Below, in pieces: positions 38,574 through 50,436 of a stretch of DNA of 64,000 nucleotides; positions within the stretch are counted from its first letter, which is position 1; each line of letters starts with the position of its first letter. The position numbers and the translations under genes are program-made. The DNA is taken from contig NC_066343.1 of assembly GCF_022539315.1 (NCBI RefSeq), forward strand, positions 42,546,466 to 42,610,465. Direction: 5' to 3'. This DNA comes from Serinus canaria. Taxonomy: Eukaryota > Chordata > Aves > Passeriformes > Fringillidae. Below the pieces are notes generated by a model, which made no database searches, was not told where the DNA came from, and saw nothing but the letters and a program-made list of their open reading frames with translations.

Positions 38574-39235
38574 TGGCCTACAGCGAGCACAGCTGGCCTA
38601 ATCATGAGCCAGCTGTGCCCAGGTGGCCAGGAGGTCCAGTGGCATTCTGGCTCATCCTAGCAATAGTGTGGCCAGCAGGACCAGGGCGGTGATTTTCCTG
38701 CTGTACCCCTGGCACTGGTGAGGCCACATCTCAAATCCTTTGTTGGCTTTTGTGCCCCTCACTGCAAGAAAGACATTGAATTGCTGCAGTGTGTCCAAGA
38801 AGGACAGTGGAGCTGGTGATGGGTCTGGGGCACAAGTCGTGTGGGAAGCAGCTGAGGGAGGTGGGTTTTTCAGCCTGGAGTAAACGAAGCTCAGTGGAGA
38901 CCTTATCACTCTCTACAACTGCCTGAAAGGAGGGCGTAGCCAGGTAGGGGTCAGCCTCTTGTCCCAAGCAGCAAGTGACAGGACAAGAGGAAATGGTCTC
39001 AAGATGTTTCAGAGAAGGTTAGATCAGAGATTACAGCAATTGCTTCATGGAAAGGGTTATCAAGCATTGAAACAATTATCAAGCATAAAAGTGGTTGTCA
39101 CCATTCATGGAAGTATTCAGATTATGTGTAGTATGGTGGCTGGGGACATGATTTTGTGATGGAGGTGGCAGTGCTAGGTTGATAGTTGGACTTGATGATA
39201 TAAAATGTCTAAATATTGCTATGATTCTGTGAATT
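38574..39235 (+). mobile_element. Second CR1 LINE copy, directly abutting the first
   Basis: Immediately after the tail of the previous element the sequence returns to an earlier point of the CR1 consensus: ACTGGTGAGGCCACATCTCA near 38715, GAAAGACATTGAATTGCTGC near 38770 and GTGACAGGACAAGAGGAAAT near 38975. It ends with a tail variant GCTATGATTCTGTG near 39219-39232. Both copies are sense and head-to-tail. The broken ORF2 C-terminus includes [15 protein letters not shown] in the 38959 frame. Confidence 0.92.
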
Positions 39236-42200
39236 TGTGGAAGATTAAAAATATGCTATATATCAGTACTTAGCCTCTGAATGCCTAGGTCTGACCATTG
39301 CAAGGTACTGGAGTAAGCTGGCTTTTGTTCTGACCTAATGCAGCAGTTTCTTTCAAATGGATTATCATCAGAGTTCATCATATCAGGTGATGCAGCTTTC
39401 CCATATGTCCAGTCCAGTATCATTGAAGTTAATTACCCACTGAGTCATAGCAGGGAATGAGTTTTGGAGTGGAGATGGGCACTTTTTAGGGCACTTTGGC
39501 TGCCCTAAAAAAATTGAGATCTTTGCACAGTGGTGGCAGGTGTGTCATAAAGTGAGCAGAATGTCCTTCACTTCTGTTAGAGCATGTGGAGGTCAAGGCA
39601 GATAGCAGAAGGTATCTAAAATGGTACTATCATATGTGTTCAGGCAATTGAATTCCTCAGTATATATCATGTGATAATTGCATTTTCTTCTTAGCATTGC
39701 AGAATATAAACCTACTGAGCATTGCAAGTACAGAGTTTTCATCATACAGACTGAAATAAAACTATATTCTCAGGATTAGTTTCTACAAACTGTGATAGTG
39801 CATATTCAGTATGTACGTGGCTGGAGCCACAGACAGTGCATGCAATCTCTGCCATAAATCTGTGCTGAGTCATTTTCTGTCACTGCTGCTTGGTCCACAG
39901 CATGACACTCGCATTTGTGTGGTTTTAGAGCTGCCAAAATTATTTCCCATTCTTTTCTTCAACATTGGTGGATAATTTAGTATTGCTTTGAAATTCGTGG
40001 AAGCTAGATCTACAAATACGTTGAACTTCATTACTTCCACTGATTTCTGGAAGGTCAGCGTTGAAAATCAGATGCCAAATCCAATTTTCAAAATGGGAAA
40101 AGAATATCCATTCTGCAACATCTGTAATATATCCTCGAGTTAAACTAGCAAGAAAAAGTGTTTTGCCTGCACTGTGATCTTGTGGTTGACATTATTATTT
40201 GAGGATAATTATCTTGGGGAAAGGGATGATGGAGGACAACTGGAGGGGGGAAAGATCTTGAACAGATAGATCAAGGTTTCTCGGGAAACATCTGGCAATG
40301 TCCAAAAGAAATTCTTTATGGTTCTTTGCTACAGCCACTCATGTTGCCTCTGTGCTTATGCACACCCAGAGGTGTTTGACACGGACATGAGAATAGAACA
40401 AGGCCCTGTGTTGAGCCATATGTGTGTACTGCACAGTGTTGCATGAACCAGCATAGGCATTACTGTCTAGATATTTTTAAGACTTATGTGCAAACTCAGA
40501 CTAATGTAAAGTTTTGTTGTGATTAAATATAATTGTTAATCACGGCTAATCTCTAAAGATGGCAATTCAGGAAGTACTTTGCCACTCAGTGCTGTTAATG
40601 CAGCAGTCACTTAGAAAGCTTTATTCCAGCTGAGTTGGCTGATTGAATTACACAGAGGCCATTCAGAAAGAGTTACCTAGGCAACCCTTCAACCGGTCCT
40701 TTTGTGTTCAAATTTTATATCAGTCATCATAATTCAAAGCTGAGCCTGTGTCTCAGGTTGATTTTCCCACCCCAAAAGCATCAACCAGAATGGAAAGCTA
40801 ATGGATTTGGGTTTGGGAAGTAGCCTCACAAACTCCTCCTCCAGCACAGTTCCCCTAAAGTCAGGTTTCAGTAGATTTCCAGCAAGGAAGCATAGTGTGT
40901 CCATTTCAGTGAGGATCTGGAAGCTAAAGGCAAAAGCTAGCTTTTAAAGCAGCTCAGGAGCCTCTGAAGTACTGTGTTGAGTGCCTCAAATTGTGGTTAT
41001 ACATTTTTAAGATATTTTTAATGATTATAACCAGTATGACCTGTTTAATTTATGCTGTCATACAACCCTGCAGCTTGGGAGTTTCACAAAGAATAGGGGT
41101 TAGCAAAATATTGTCCTCTGTTAACACTAACATGCAACTGAAAAGCAGCTGCAACTTGTCAGTATGTCAAGAGGTAAATAGGAGTTTGCTTCAAGTCCAC
41201 TGATGTCAGGTGATACCTTCATAGTGAAAAATCCCAAGCTAAGAGCTGAGCTTGCTTCTGTAGGTAGTGATCAGTTCAGGTAGTTCAACCATTCTGAAGT
41301 TCACAATAGTAGAATAATCAAGATCAGCTCTTCAAAATTAGCAGTAAGTAGAATGTTATTAACAGTATCAACATATGGTGACATTTCATCAATAACTCTT
41401 TTGCTTAGAAAAGAACAACTGGTGTTAAAATTTAAATGATTGCTTTATATAGCATTGTCACAAGATCTATGTAAACAATCTTAATACAGGGCAATAAAAC
41501 TGAAAAGAAACTGATTATAAATCTGAAGGAGGAATAACATGCATATTGTGGACATGTCTCTATTATTATTTTTTTTTTCAAAATTGAAACCCAAGAACAC
41601 TACCTAATGAAGTCATCATATATCACTCATGTTGTCAAACAGCTGTCACTGGGTGCACTTTTTCAGACTTTTTTTAGCTTTCCTTGAGCTCCCTAGGAAT
41701 CTCTCCAAGTTTAAACAGCATTTATATTATACACATCTGTGTGCAAGTGTTATTCAGGCAGTTTTTTCAGATGCCTGATTCTGCAATTTATGTGCAGTTC
41801 TGGAGACATCACCTACCTATGCTAACAACTTAAAAGTTATTTTAATACCTGCGTGCAAAGACTGAGTCATGCCCACTCTGCTTGCTCCATTTTGTTAGCA
41901 GAAGCAGTCTAAGGAAAGAGAAGTGTGTGGAAGCCAAATGTTTGCTGTCATAGGAGAGGGTTCCTATACACCTACTCTATAACAAGGATGACAGGTGGGC
42001 AGCTTACACATAAATGGAAAAAGGGACTGATGTAAAAATTAGTGACACAGATTGGAGAGGAGTGTCTTCAGTTTTAGCACCAAGTTGTTAGGAACACTGC
42101 TGTGTTGTGACTGGTGTGAGCATGGGTCTTTGGGCAGAGACAAGAAGAAGCCCTTTCCTTGTGTGGACAACCTGACAACAGTGTTGGGGCCCAGAGAAGC

Positions 42201-42437
42201 TGGGCCATCACCGTCCTTGTTGGTTTCACAGTTTGAATGGGCAGAGCCCTGAGCAGCCCAGTCTGACCCCAGCAGCTTGGCACTAGAGCTCCAGGTGCCT
42301 GAACTGCCCTATCTCCCCATGGAGAAGACAACACATTCCAGTATATGTATGCATGTATATTTGATAGCAAGGTTTCAAGTTACTCTCAAAGGCTTAAGAA
42401 GTTAGGTGCACGTGCTCATCTATTTGCACGCATAAAG

Positions 42438-42469
42438 GTGCGCGCTCGTGCGCGTGTGTGCGCGCACAC
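42438..42469. repeat. Alternating CG/TG tract with 14-bp palindrome
   Basis: From 42447 to 42469 the bases alternate strictly between pyrimidine and purine, with many CG and TG steps, which is the classic Z-DNA-prone pattern. GTGTGCGCGCACAC at 42456-42469 is a perfect palindrome. It sits about 400 nt upstream of the exon at 42862. Its CpG density is exceptional for this AT-rich intron. Confidence 0.9.
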
Positions 42470-42861
42470 CGGCACCTATGTGCACACGTGCTCTCTCTCT
42501 TGTCTGTGTGGCCAGCCTTGATGCAGCCCAGACAACTCTTAACCTGTGACTAGACTAGCCCACATCCCAAGGGAGGACTATGGGAACACTTGTCAGAGAC
42601 GCCCTGTGCATCCCGAGGGACCACCCACATTGTCAGCAAATGGACATCCTCAGGCAGCCTGTGCTGTAGGGATGTCTCGCAGTCTGGCCAAAGTCTCTTT
42701 TGGTGTGTCCTGGCTAATGTGGCTAGGTAGGTGTGGTGTTAATGCAATGTTTTCAGACACCATAGTTTTCCCTGAAACACAAGTCCTTGAACTCCCTTTG
42801 AAAGAATCCCTAACTTCATTCATCCACTTCGATAATCTGCTCACTGGAGCTTTTCTTACAG

Positions 42862-42993
42862 AATGAAGAGGAGGAGGAGGAGCAGCCTCTCAGCCTGGCC
42901 TGGCCTGAAACCCCACGCAAGCAGGTCACCTATCTTCTGGTGTTACCCATTGTTTTTCCACTGTGGGCTACTCTGCCAGATGTCAGAAAACCT
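42862..42993 (+). CDS. SLC24A2: SLC24A2 coding exon (acidic stretch and first TM of second cluster)
   Basis: The 132-nt exon starts with an acidic run [16 protein letters not shown], followed by [19 protein letters not shown] and ATLPDVRKP. It aligns without gaps to the DEEEDQPLSLAW...LPDVRKP segment of mammalian NCKX2. The acidic run marks the end of the cytosolic loop, and the hydrophobic [12 protein letters not shown] part is the first transmembrane helix of the second cluster. Splice sites are TTCTTACAG and GTAAGT; both ends are phase 0. Confidence 0.98.
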
Positions 42994-43727
42994 GTAAGTA
43001 ACTGTTGCTGTAAGTCAGTGTGTACTGCCCGAAAGGGTGGCTCTCTAGTTAACTGCTAAAACGGAACTTAGAGCTATTAGGTTTTTCTGATTGTTTCTTC
43101 TTTGAAGAAGAGGTCACAACCTTAATGTTAAAATCTTCAAATGGCAAATGGGTGTTTATGAGCAGCTGGTCGTTAATAGCTCTATAAAGATTATAATTTG
43201 TATTCACATGTACTTTATGGTATAAAGTGAATGGTCTGAAAAATTCTTTGGGGCCTTCACATTTGTATTTTTGAATCTCTGCAGAACACGTGAGTCCTGA
43301 GTATCTGTCTATCTGCAGTGGAAGGCTTTTAGACTGTCTAAATCTTTTCTGTAGTTCAAACATAATTTATGGTCTATTAGACCTTTTTTTTCCATCCCTA
43401 ATAGTGTAATTTTCATACTAGGATGAGATGTGTAAGCCCTTTCATGTACTTGCTAGTATTGTCCTAAACACAGCTTGAAGTAATGTAAGACTGACAGGTT
43501 ACCAAGGCTTACCACTTTTATACTTACATATACAAATAGACCTGACTGGGAATGCTCATGGAAAGTAAAAGAGAGAGCATCAAGACCTGAAAAAAAAAAA
43601 ATTAGTGGTGTTTTAATCTCTTTTCCTTTCTGGATCAAAAACAGGTTTAAAACTGGTGCAAGAGAGGCATGCACAGCATGTAAGTTTATAAACCAACACC
43701 CTGAATTCTTCTTTCCTCTTCACACAC

Positions 43728-43747
43728 AAAAAAAAAAAAAAAAAAAA
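43728..43747. repeat. A20 tract
   Basis: This is a homopolymer in intron sequence. I see no processed pseudogene upstream of it. Confidence 0.9.
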
Positions 43748-46700
43748 CCTTCCTCCCATCCCACACACTGAAAAGCTGCAATTCAGTGCAAGAAAGAAGC
43801 TAAAATAGGATCTCTGACTTTTTTTTTAGATAAAAGGTTCCAAAGGCTATAAAGTGACATTTAACCTTCTTTCCCTTCTCATGCTTTTTCCCTTTCCAAT
43901 TTTTAAGCTTTCTTTTCCTTAAAGATTCCAGAAAACTCTGGAAATCACTTTTCTTACATAAAACACAGAACATACTGCATGAATTTCAAGATTATTTACT
44001 TCTGAATTTATGCCCTCCTTTCATCATTCAAAACCATCCTTGTAATTTTTTTCATAGTTTGATATAAAACTAGTGAGAAATATTTGTGGGCATTATTTTG
44101 AATTTTGAAAATCTGAAGCTAATATAAGTAGACTGTAGCTTTATCCAATATTCTGTACTGTACAAATGAGAACATTATTTCAATAATAGCTTTGGGAAGT
44201 GAATATCTTGACAAGCTGCCTGCAACTATGTGATGCTTGTAATTATTAACACTAGTACCATTCACAACAGAACTCCATGCTGACATCCAGCAGCTGGAAC
44301 ACCTTGCCATACCACTAAAGATAAACATGGATGTATGTTCCATATAGCCAGGTTTTAAAAACAAAGTTTTAAAACTCCATTCACTGAAAGGAGTAGTTTA
44401 TACAGGGGAAAAAAAATTTAGTTTGTGATTACATGTAGATTAACAGAAGAGGTGATGGGCTATATCAATATGACAAGCTGCTTACTTTGAACATTGCTGT
44501 CAAAGAATTAACCAGATAGTTTATGCAACTATCTAACATTTTAAGTATGCTTCATTAATGTATCTTCAAAATATTCTCACTTATTTCTGTGTGCCATCCC
44601 CACTAATCCCTTCCTAACAAAAATGATGCCAGAAAACAATTTTCAATGAAATGTGTGCGATAGAAGTTAAAGCAAAGCTAAAATAATACTCAGCTAGACT
44701 CTTCAGACAAGTCTGCCATCAGGGGCTCGATTTGCAAGTGTGATAATTTTAGTCAGAAACCCAAATTCTGCATCAGGATGCTCAGATTAGCATATGCATA
44801 TATAAAGTGAATGCTTGTGTGCTGTATACTGATTTGAAAGACCATATTGAGCCTTTGGCATCCTCTGTGGGTGTCCACTTTTCAATAAGTTCTTCCTTCT
44901 ATCTAGAGTCTTTTTTCTAGTGTATTTTATCTCCATACAAAGGAGATGGTTTCCCTGCATTTATTTGTACTATTCTGAGATACATTTAGTTCCATGAAAC
45001 CCAGAAGCTCTAGAAAAACTATTTTGTAGACAAGGTCTCTGGTTCTAAAGTTAGCAAAATCCTGCTGCCTTATTAAGCTGTGGTGCACACATATGCAGAT
45101 TTTTATATACTTAAAGTAGATTATGCATTAGTTCAGCTGTCAGCTGATTGACCAGCTGAAATGTTTTAATGTGTTTAGTGCCTTAATAACACCTGCTCAC
45201 ATTAAGCCAGTATATATCAAAATCCTTACTATAACATCAATAATGTTGTTGGCATGTCCCAGAGGTAGGTGTGCCCTCAGGGAGTTTTTTTCCTGAGCTC
45301 TTGCTCAGGTGTTTTGAACACTAATGGCTATTTTTCCTGTACTAACAGCTTGTTTCCCCAGTGGCTCTGTAAAGGCCACGTATGTAACTACCCATCTCCT
45401 GGAGTAACAGGTACTGAAAGACTGAAAGAAAAATTATGAGACCAAGGTGCCCCAGTAGGTCAGGGGCAGATACTGAACTCCACCTCTTTTATTATACCCT
45501 TTCTCCATTGTACATCCCTTTGCATTACAGGCCAGAAAAATGGCTCTTGGGGCTCCAGTCCTGCCATCACTGGACCCATATGGGGGAGTTCCTTGTATCT
45601 CTGCAAATTCCCATCATAAATGAGGAGCTACAACTTGCATGAACTCTTGTTGCCATACAGAGATGCACTGTTACCAAGGGGACAAGGACAACATGTTCCT
45701 GTACAGATCCAGTTAGAAGAGCAGATTCTGAGTAATCAGAGTTAAGCACTGTTAAGTGTGAGAGAAAGATCAAACTTTGCAATGCAGATACATTTATGAA
45801 CAAGACAAACATGTGAATCATTCAGGTTAAAGATGTTAGTAATAATGCTGGCTAAAATTAAAAGAGTTACCTTTCACATTATTCAGCACACACTACCTTC
45901 CAGGATCAAGCTCTTAGAAGAAAAGCCTTCATATCTAGGTTATTTTTGCTACTTATAGTCCTGTTTTTCAGACACTGGCATTAAATAAATATATAGAAAT
46001 GTATCAAGAAAAATGTTCTTAAGGTTTCTAGTAGACAGGAACACTACCAATCCATCTAATCTACAGTGGAACTACAAAATCCTTTTGCTTTTGTTAAAGG
46101 AAAATAGCACATGAACTGAATGAGCCATGGCTTCCCTCCTCTGTCTGTTACTTGAACCACAAAAGAGCCAATTGCTAATAAACTCTGCGCTCTGTCTTTA
46201 CAAGACAGCCACCACAACAACTACTGAAAAAGATGGAGAGAAGTATTGCTGTCTGCTGTCTCTGACTAATTCTTCTAGGAAAATGCTTAGAATTGGCAGC
46301 TTTCTGTATTTCAAAGAGCTAAAATCTCAAAAGAATGCTGAAACTACTTACAAAACAAACATTATATTGTTACAGTCTGGAATAAAATCCAGCATACAGA
46401 AAAGAATCAGCAGTCTGGTTATGGCTTTTTCAAATTTTCATCTATATGCATATTATAGAGCAGTGTCTGTGTATTCCGTTTTTTATTTCATCTCCTGCAA
46501 AATGCACAAGCTTTAAATTTTGCCCTTTCTGAATTTAAACGCTCCCCATTTTAAAATAGGTAATTTAAGTGTTAAGCCTATTAAAGTATCTTGGACTGCT
46601 GCTTATCAGTTAATTTTAGTGCAAGAGGATTAGCTAAGACAGGCGAGGAGTACACATGCTGCAAAGTTACTGACTCGTAATTCTTAGCCATCCAAATTCT

Positions 46701-47518
46701 GTGGGTGTCTGACTCAGATAGGCAGTGTCTCCTTGTTCTGCAAGAACCATTTGATGTATATAATCACACCATCAGTGAGCTATTACTGACCAGCACATAT
46801 TGTATTAGTTTTGCTTAAGACAGTGGATGCTTAAATCTTGAGTATTGTGCAGTGATCAATTAAATTGCGTTGCTGCAAGGTGCTCTGTGCAGATTTTGTG
46901 ATCAGTTCCAACAAGCTTATTGCTTCATTGTCTCATTAACCAAAAATCTTGCCAAAAGATCGGAGCTTTTACAAGGAAGGTGAAAAATGTTGGAAGCTGG
47001 AAAAGTTGACTACAAGGAATGGTGAAAAAAAAATGCAAGCTGCTTGGTTTTAAAAGAGAAATGGCCATTTAGATTCATTTATTTCTACCAGTTCTAATTC
47101 TGCTCCCACCTGTGTCAGATCATTACAACAGCCATTGATATGTTTCTTTCAAATTGTGTTCCTTTTCGCTTTAAGGTCTTCTGTCCCCCAATGCATATAA
47201 AATTTTGATTTTAAACTTAAAATTCCATCGGAGTAGGTTTTAAATATCATAAGCTCATTATCGTATTTTCTGGTTTGACAGAAATTTTGAACTCTATTTT
47301 GAAAAAGTAACTCTCTAATGAGTTGAGAAGCAATTTAGAAATATATCACCCAAAATTCCCTGAGTACTTCTAAAAACAATGCTTGTGACAGTATGGAATT
47401 TATATGAAAAGGATGTTTCCAGGTGCTGTGATGGTTATTAAGGGTAATTTGTTTAAAACACCTACTGGACCACTTTTACTCCAACAGATGTTCAGTTATT
47501 TGTATTATGAGGGAGTTT

Positions 47519-47958
47519 AGAATCACAGATTCATAAAATGGTTTGGGTTGGATGGAAACTTTAGAGATCATCTAGTTCCAACCCCCATGATGTGGGCAGG
47601 GGCACATTTCACTAGTCCAGGTTGCTCAAAGCCTGGTCCAGCCTGGCCTTGAACACTGCCAGGGATGAGGCATTTGCAACTTCTCTGGGCAGCCTGTTCC
47701 AGTGTCTCACCCTCCTCATCCTAAAGGCTTCTTCCTAATGTCCAATCTAAACCTTCTTTTTTTCTACTTTTCTAGTCCTCTTGTCCTGTCACTACATGCT
47801 CTTGTGAATAGTCTCTCTCCATCTTTCTCAGAGGCTCCCTTTAGGTATTGGAAGACTGCAATTTGATCAGCCCAAAGCCTTTTCTTCTCCAGGTTGTACA
47901 ATCCAAATTCTCTTAGCCTTTCCTCACAGAAGAGGTGTTCCATCCCTCTGGTAGTGTT
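47519..47958 (-). mobile_element. CR1 LINE 3' fragment (antisense)
   Basis: The left edge AGAATCACAGATTCATAAAA and the following GGTTTGGGTTGGATGGAAAC are the inverted CR1 tail. It continues through GGGCAGCCTGTTCCAGTGTC and TTCCTCACAGAAGAGGTGTT. This is a clear 5'-truncated antisense copy of about 440 bp, one of the better preserved here. Confidence 0.97.
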
Positions 47959-49768
47959 GTTAAATCTGTACCATTTTTAATGCGTGTTCCTGTGTATATT
48001 CAGTTGTGAAATTGTCATTAGTCAACATGCTCAGTTTTCTGGAGGATATTTAGCATTATGCGGAGTACACACAGGCAGTGAGTTAGTGCTCTGTAGCACA
48101 GCCAGCAGCTGCACCTGCTGCTGGAGCAGATATGGACTTACTTTCCATTTGTCCCATGCTGTAGATGAGTGTGCACAACTGGCCTTGCTGACTTTGCCCT
48201 TTCTACCTCAGTTAATGTCCCGAGCTCATTCCAGTTACATTGGCTTAAAGTCTGCACAGTCTCAACAGACCAGCCTCATTGTTTCCAGATTCAGCTGGCA
48301 AAACACAGTGACATTCCCGCCTGACCAGCTCTAATGGCCAGCCCAATGCACTGATCATCTTTTACAGCCACCCTATCATTCTGTGCTAATCAGTTCCTAA
48401 ATGTGAAACTGTTTCAAACAAATGTCTTTCCTTTGTTATATAAGGAAAGCTGACTGTGCAGCTCTGTAAACTCCCTAAAAAAAGAAGTGTTTATTACGTT
48501 TTGAAAAATCTAAGTCAGAACAAATGGTATTTTGGACACACTGAGGGAAAGCCCTGCGATCCCATATACTTCCACAACACCTAGGAATGATCCACAGTCT
48601 TAATGAGCCCCCTGGTGCAGCAGGGGCATGACCTGCAATGAAAGGGGGCACAAAAATTCTGGAGTGGAAGTGGATTTAGTGAGGACCAAATGGAAAGAAG
48701 TACTGCAGGACTGAACAGCAGCTGCAAGAGGCATTCCTAGTGGTATAACTTACTTCCACAGGCAGTCCTACTGGTTATTCATGCAAATTTGTAGGCTGCT
48801 GCTAGTCACATGTCAGAAATCATCTGGGGTAAGACCTGCATTCAGAAGGTCAATGACATAAAGAAAGACTGGTAGAATTCATTCACAGGACAAATTGAAT
48901 TTTAAGTACTAATATGATTTAGACAGTGTTTGCCTGGTGCTGTACTGCAATTTTGTTTCCTTCCTTTAGTACTTATCTTGACTTCTTTTTGTAACATAGA
49001 TTGTTAGTCATTAGGTAATATGGAAAATGCATAAGACTGGAAAGAACAGAAACCAAAATAAATCATTAATCTGAATAAAGTTCCTTCGATCCTACAGAGA
49101 GTTTTAATTCACTGAAGGGCCTGACAGTATGTTTTGCATGGTTTTATGACATTATAACATTAAATTTCTCTACAAACTAAAGCATGGAAAATATGTGCTT
49201 AACATATCTTCTATTGAGAAAGTGAGTAGTTTTTACAAGCAGAGTAAATGCTGTAATAAATTTTAGGTGTACACGTTTTTAGCTCTGCCATATGGCAGTC
49301 TTTTTTATACGGACTGTGAAATTTGTTTCAAAAAGTTACTAATGTAGGAAGGAAAGATAAGGGCACCTGTTGAAGCAATTTGTAAACATTAATTCTGAAG
49401 AAACCTGAAATTATTAATAAATTTAGAAGTCAAACCACTATTGACCTGAGCACAAATGCAGACTGTGTCCTAACAAATTATGATAAAAATGACAACCCAG
49501 AACTTGCCATTCATCATACAAGTTCTTAGGAAATGTTATTTTATAACTGAAGCAACTGGAAGAATGAGGTACATATAAACCAATGTCAGGGCATCTGTTT
49601 CTTACCTTTCTTGACAGGTATTTTGATCATCTGATATGAGCAGAACAGTTGCTTAGAAGAGGCCATCAGAAAAAATGAGAAGGCACTCTCATATTGAAAA
49701 GGAATTAAGAATTTGGAATTTCACCCTTCAATATAGGTTTTCACTGTTTCTCCTTGTTTCTGTTTCAG

Positions 49769-49858
49769 ACATCAAGAAAATTTTTTCCTATCACATTTTT
49801 TGGGTCTATCAGCTGGATTGCCTTCTTTTCTTACTTGATGGTCTGGTGGGCACACCAG
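49769..49858 (+). CDS. SLC24A2: SLC24A2 coding exon (TM segment)
   Basis: The 90-nt exon encodes exactly 30 residues: TSRKFFPITFFGSISW, then IAFFSYLMVWWAHQ. It matches SSRKFFPITFFGSI...YLMVWWAHQ of mammalian NCKX2. It forms a transmembrane helix leading into the alpha-2 repeat. Splice sites are TGTTTCAG and GTAAGG; both ends are phase 0. Only a 411-nt intron separates it from the next exon. Confidence 0.98.
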
Positions 49859-50269
49859 GTAAGGAGGTGATACTGGTACAGAATAAAAGCCCTGCGTTAT
49901 GCTTTGCACTGTAAAAGATCATTTCTAATCAGAGTCCATCTATCTCATGCTGGGTGCTGCTTTTAGCTTTAACCATGGATAAAGTAAATCAGTACCCACT
50001 AAATGGAAAGTAGTTCAAAGAGCTGTGGTTGGTCTGACCACAGGACTTGATCACTCTTGTAACATCAGAACCATCAGCAGCTGCCTGTCAATACCTTATG
50101 CTTCTATTTTAAAGCCTTACCTTTCTCCTGATACAATGAAAAATCCATGAAAACTAGTATTTCTCTGACCTTTCCTGGTATTCTGCAAGCTAGTGGGAAA
50201 GTCCAGGACAGTTGAAAACATTTCTTCGCTGCAGGACACTTTTTTCTGGTTTTATTTAAACCCTTGCAG
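49859..50269 (+). other. SLC24A2 intron, 411 nt
   Basis: The donor is GTAAGG and the acceptor is CCCTTGCAG. It is the shortest intron of the gene in this window, and nothing else is visible in it. Confidence 0.95.
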
Positions 50270-50436
50270 GTTGGAGAGACCATTGGTATTACTGAAGAAA
50301 TCATGGGATTGACTATTCTAGCTGCCGGCACATCCATTCCTGACCTTATTACCAGTGTCATTGTAGCACGCAAAGGTCTGGGGGACATGGCTGTATCCAG
50401 TTCTGTTGGTAGCAACATATTTGACATCACAGTGGG
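50270..50436 (+). CDS. SLC24A2: SLC24A2 coding exon (alpha-2 repeat, ion-binding)
   Basis: The 167-nt exon carries the alpha-2 repeat of the cation/Ca2+ exchanger fold. It begins [20 protein letters not shown], continues [20 protein letters not shown] and ends [14 protein letters not shown]. The Asp of TSIPD (50342-50344) and the Asp of NIFD (50423-50425) are equivalent to human Asp548 and Asp575, residues known to bind Ca2+/Na+ and, for Asp575, to confer K+ dependence. The Asn of GSNIFD (equivalent to Asn572) is also kept. The transport site is therefore intact, and K+-coupled transport is expected. The donor is GTAAGT; the exon starts in phase 0 and ends in phase 2. Confidence 0.99.

Larger units (their letters stand above)
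29369..42861 (+). other. SLC24A2 intron, 13.5 kb
   Basis: The donor is the weak GTTAAT and the acceptor is TTTTCTTACAG. Three sense-oriented CR1 copies lie at 35020-35268, 35965-38572 and 38574-39235. Simple repeats include a TTTG run near 32008-32034, a CA run at 32798-32860 and an alternating purine-pyrimidine tract at 42438-42469. The segments 29375-32000, 32861-35019 and 39236-42430 contain nothing else I recognise; their ORFs are short and lack domains. Confidence 0.88.
42994..49768 (+). other. SLC24A2 intron, 6.8 kb
   Basis: The donor is GTAAGT and the acceptor is TTTCTGTTTCAG. It has an A20 tract at 43728-43747 and an antisense CR1 copy at 47519-47958. The rest is AT-rich sequence with unrecognised short ORFs, the longest being 129 codons at 46127-46516 without any domain I can name. 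Confidence 0.9.

Noticed and set aside
46127..46516. 129-codon ORF in an intron
   Set aside because: No domain or similarity is recognisable, and it lies inside an SLC24A2 intron with ordinary AT-rich composition.
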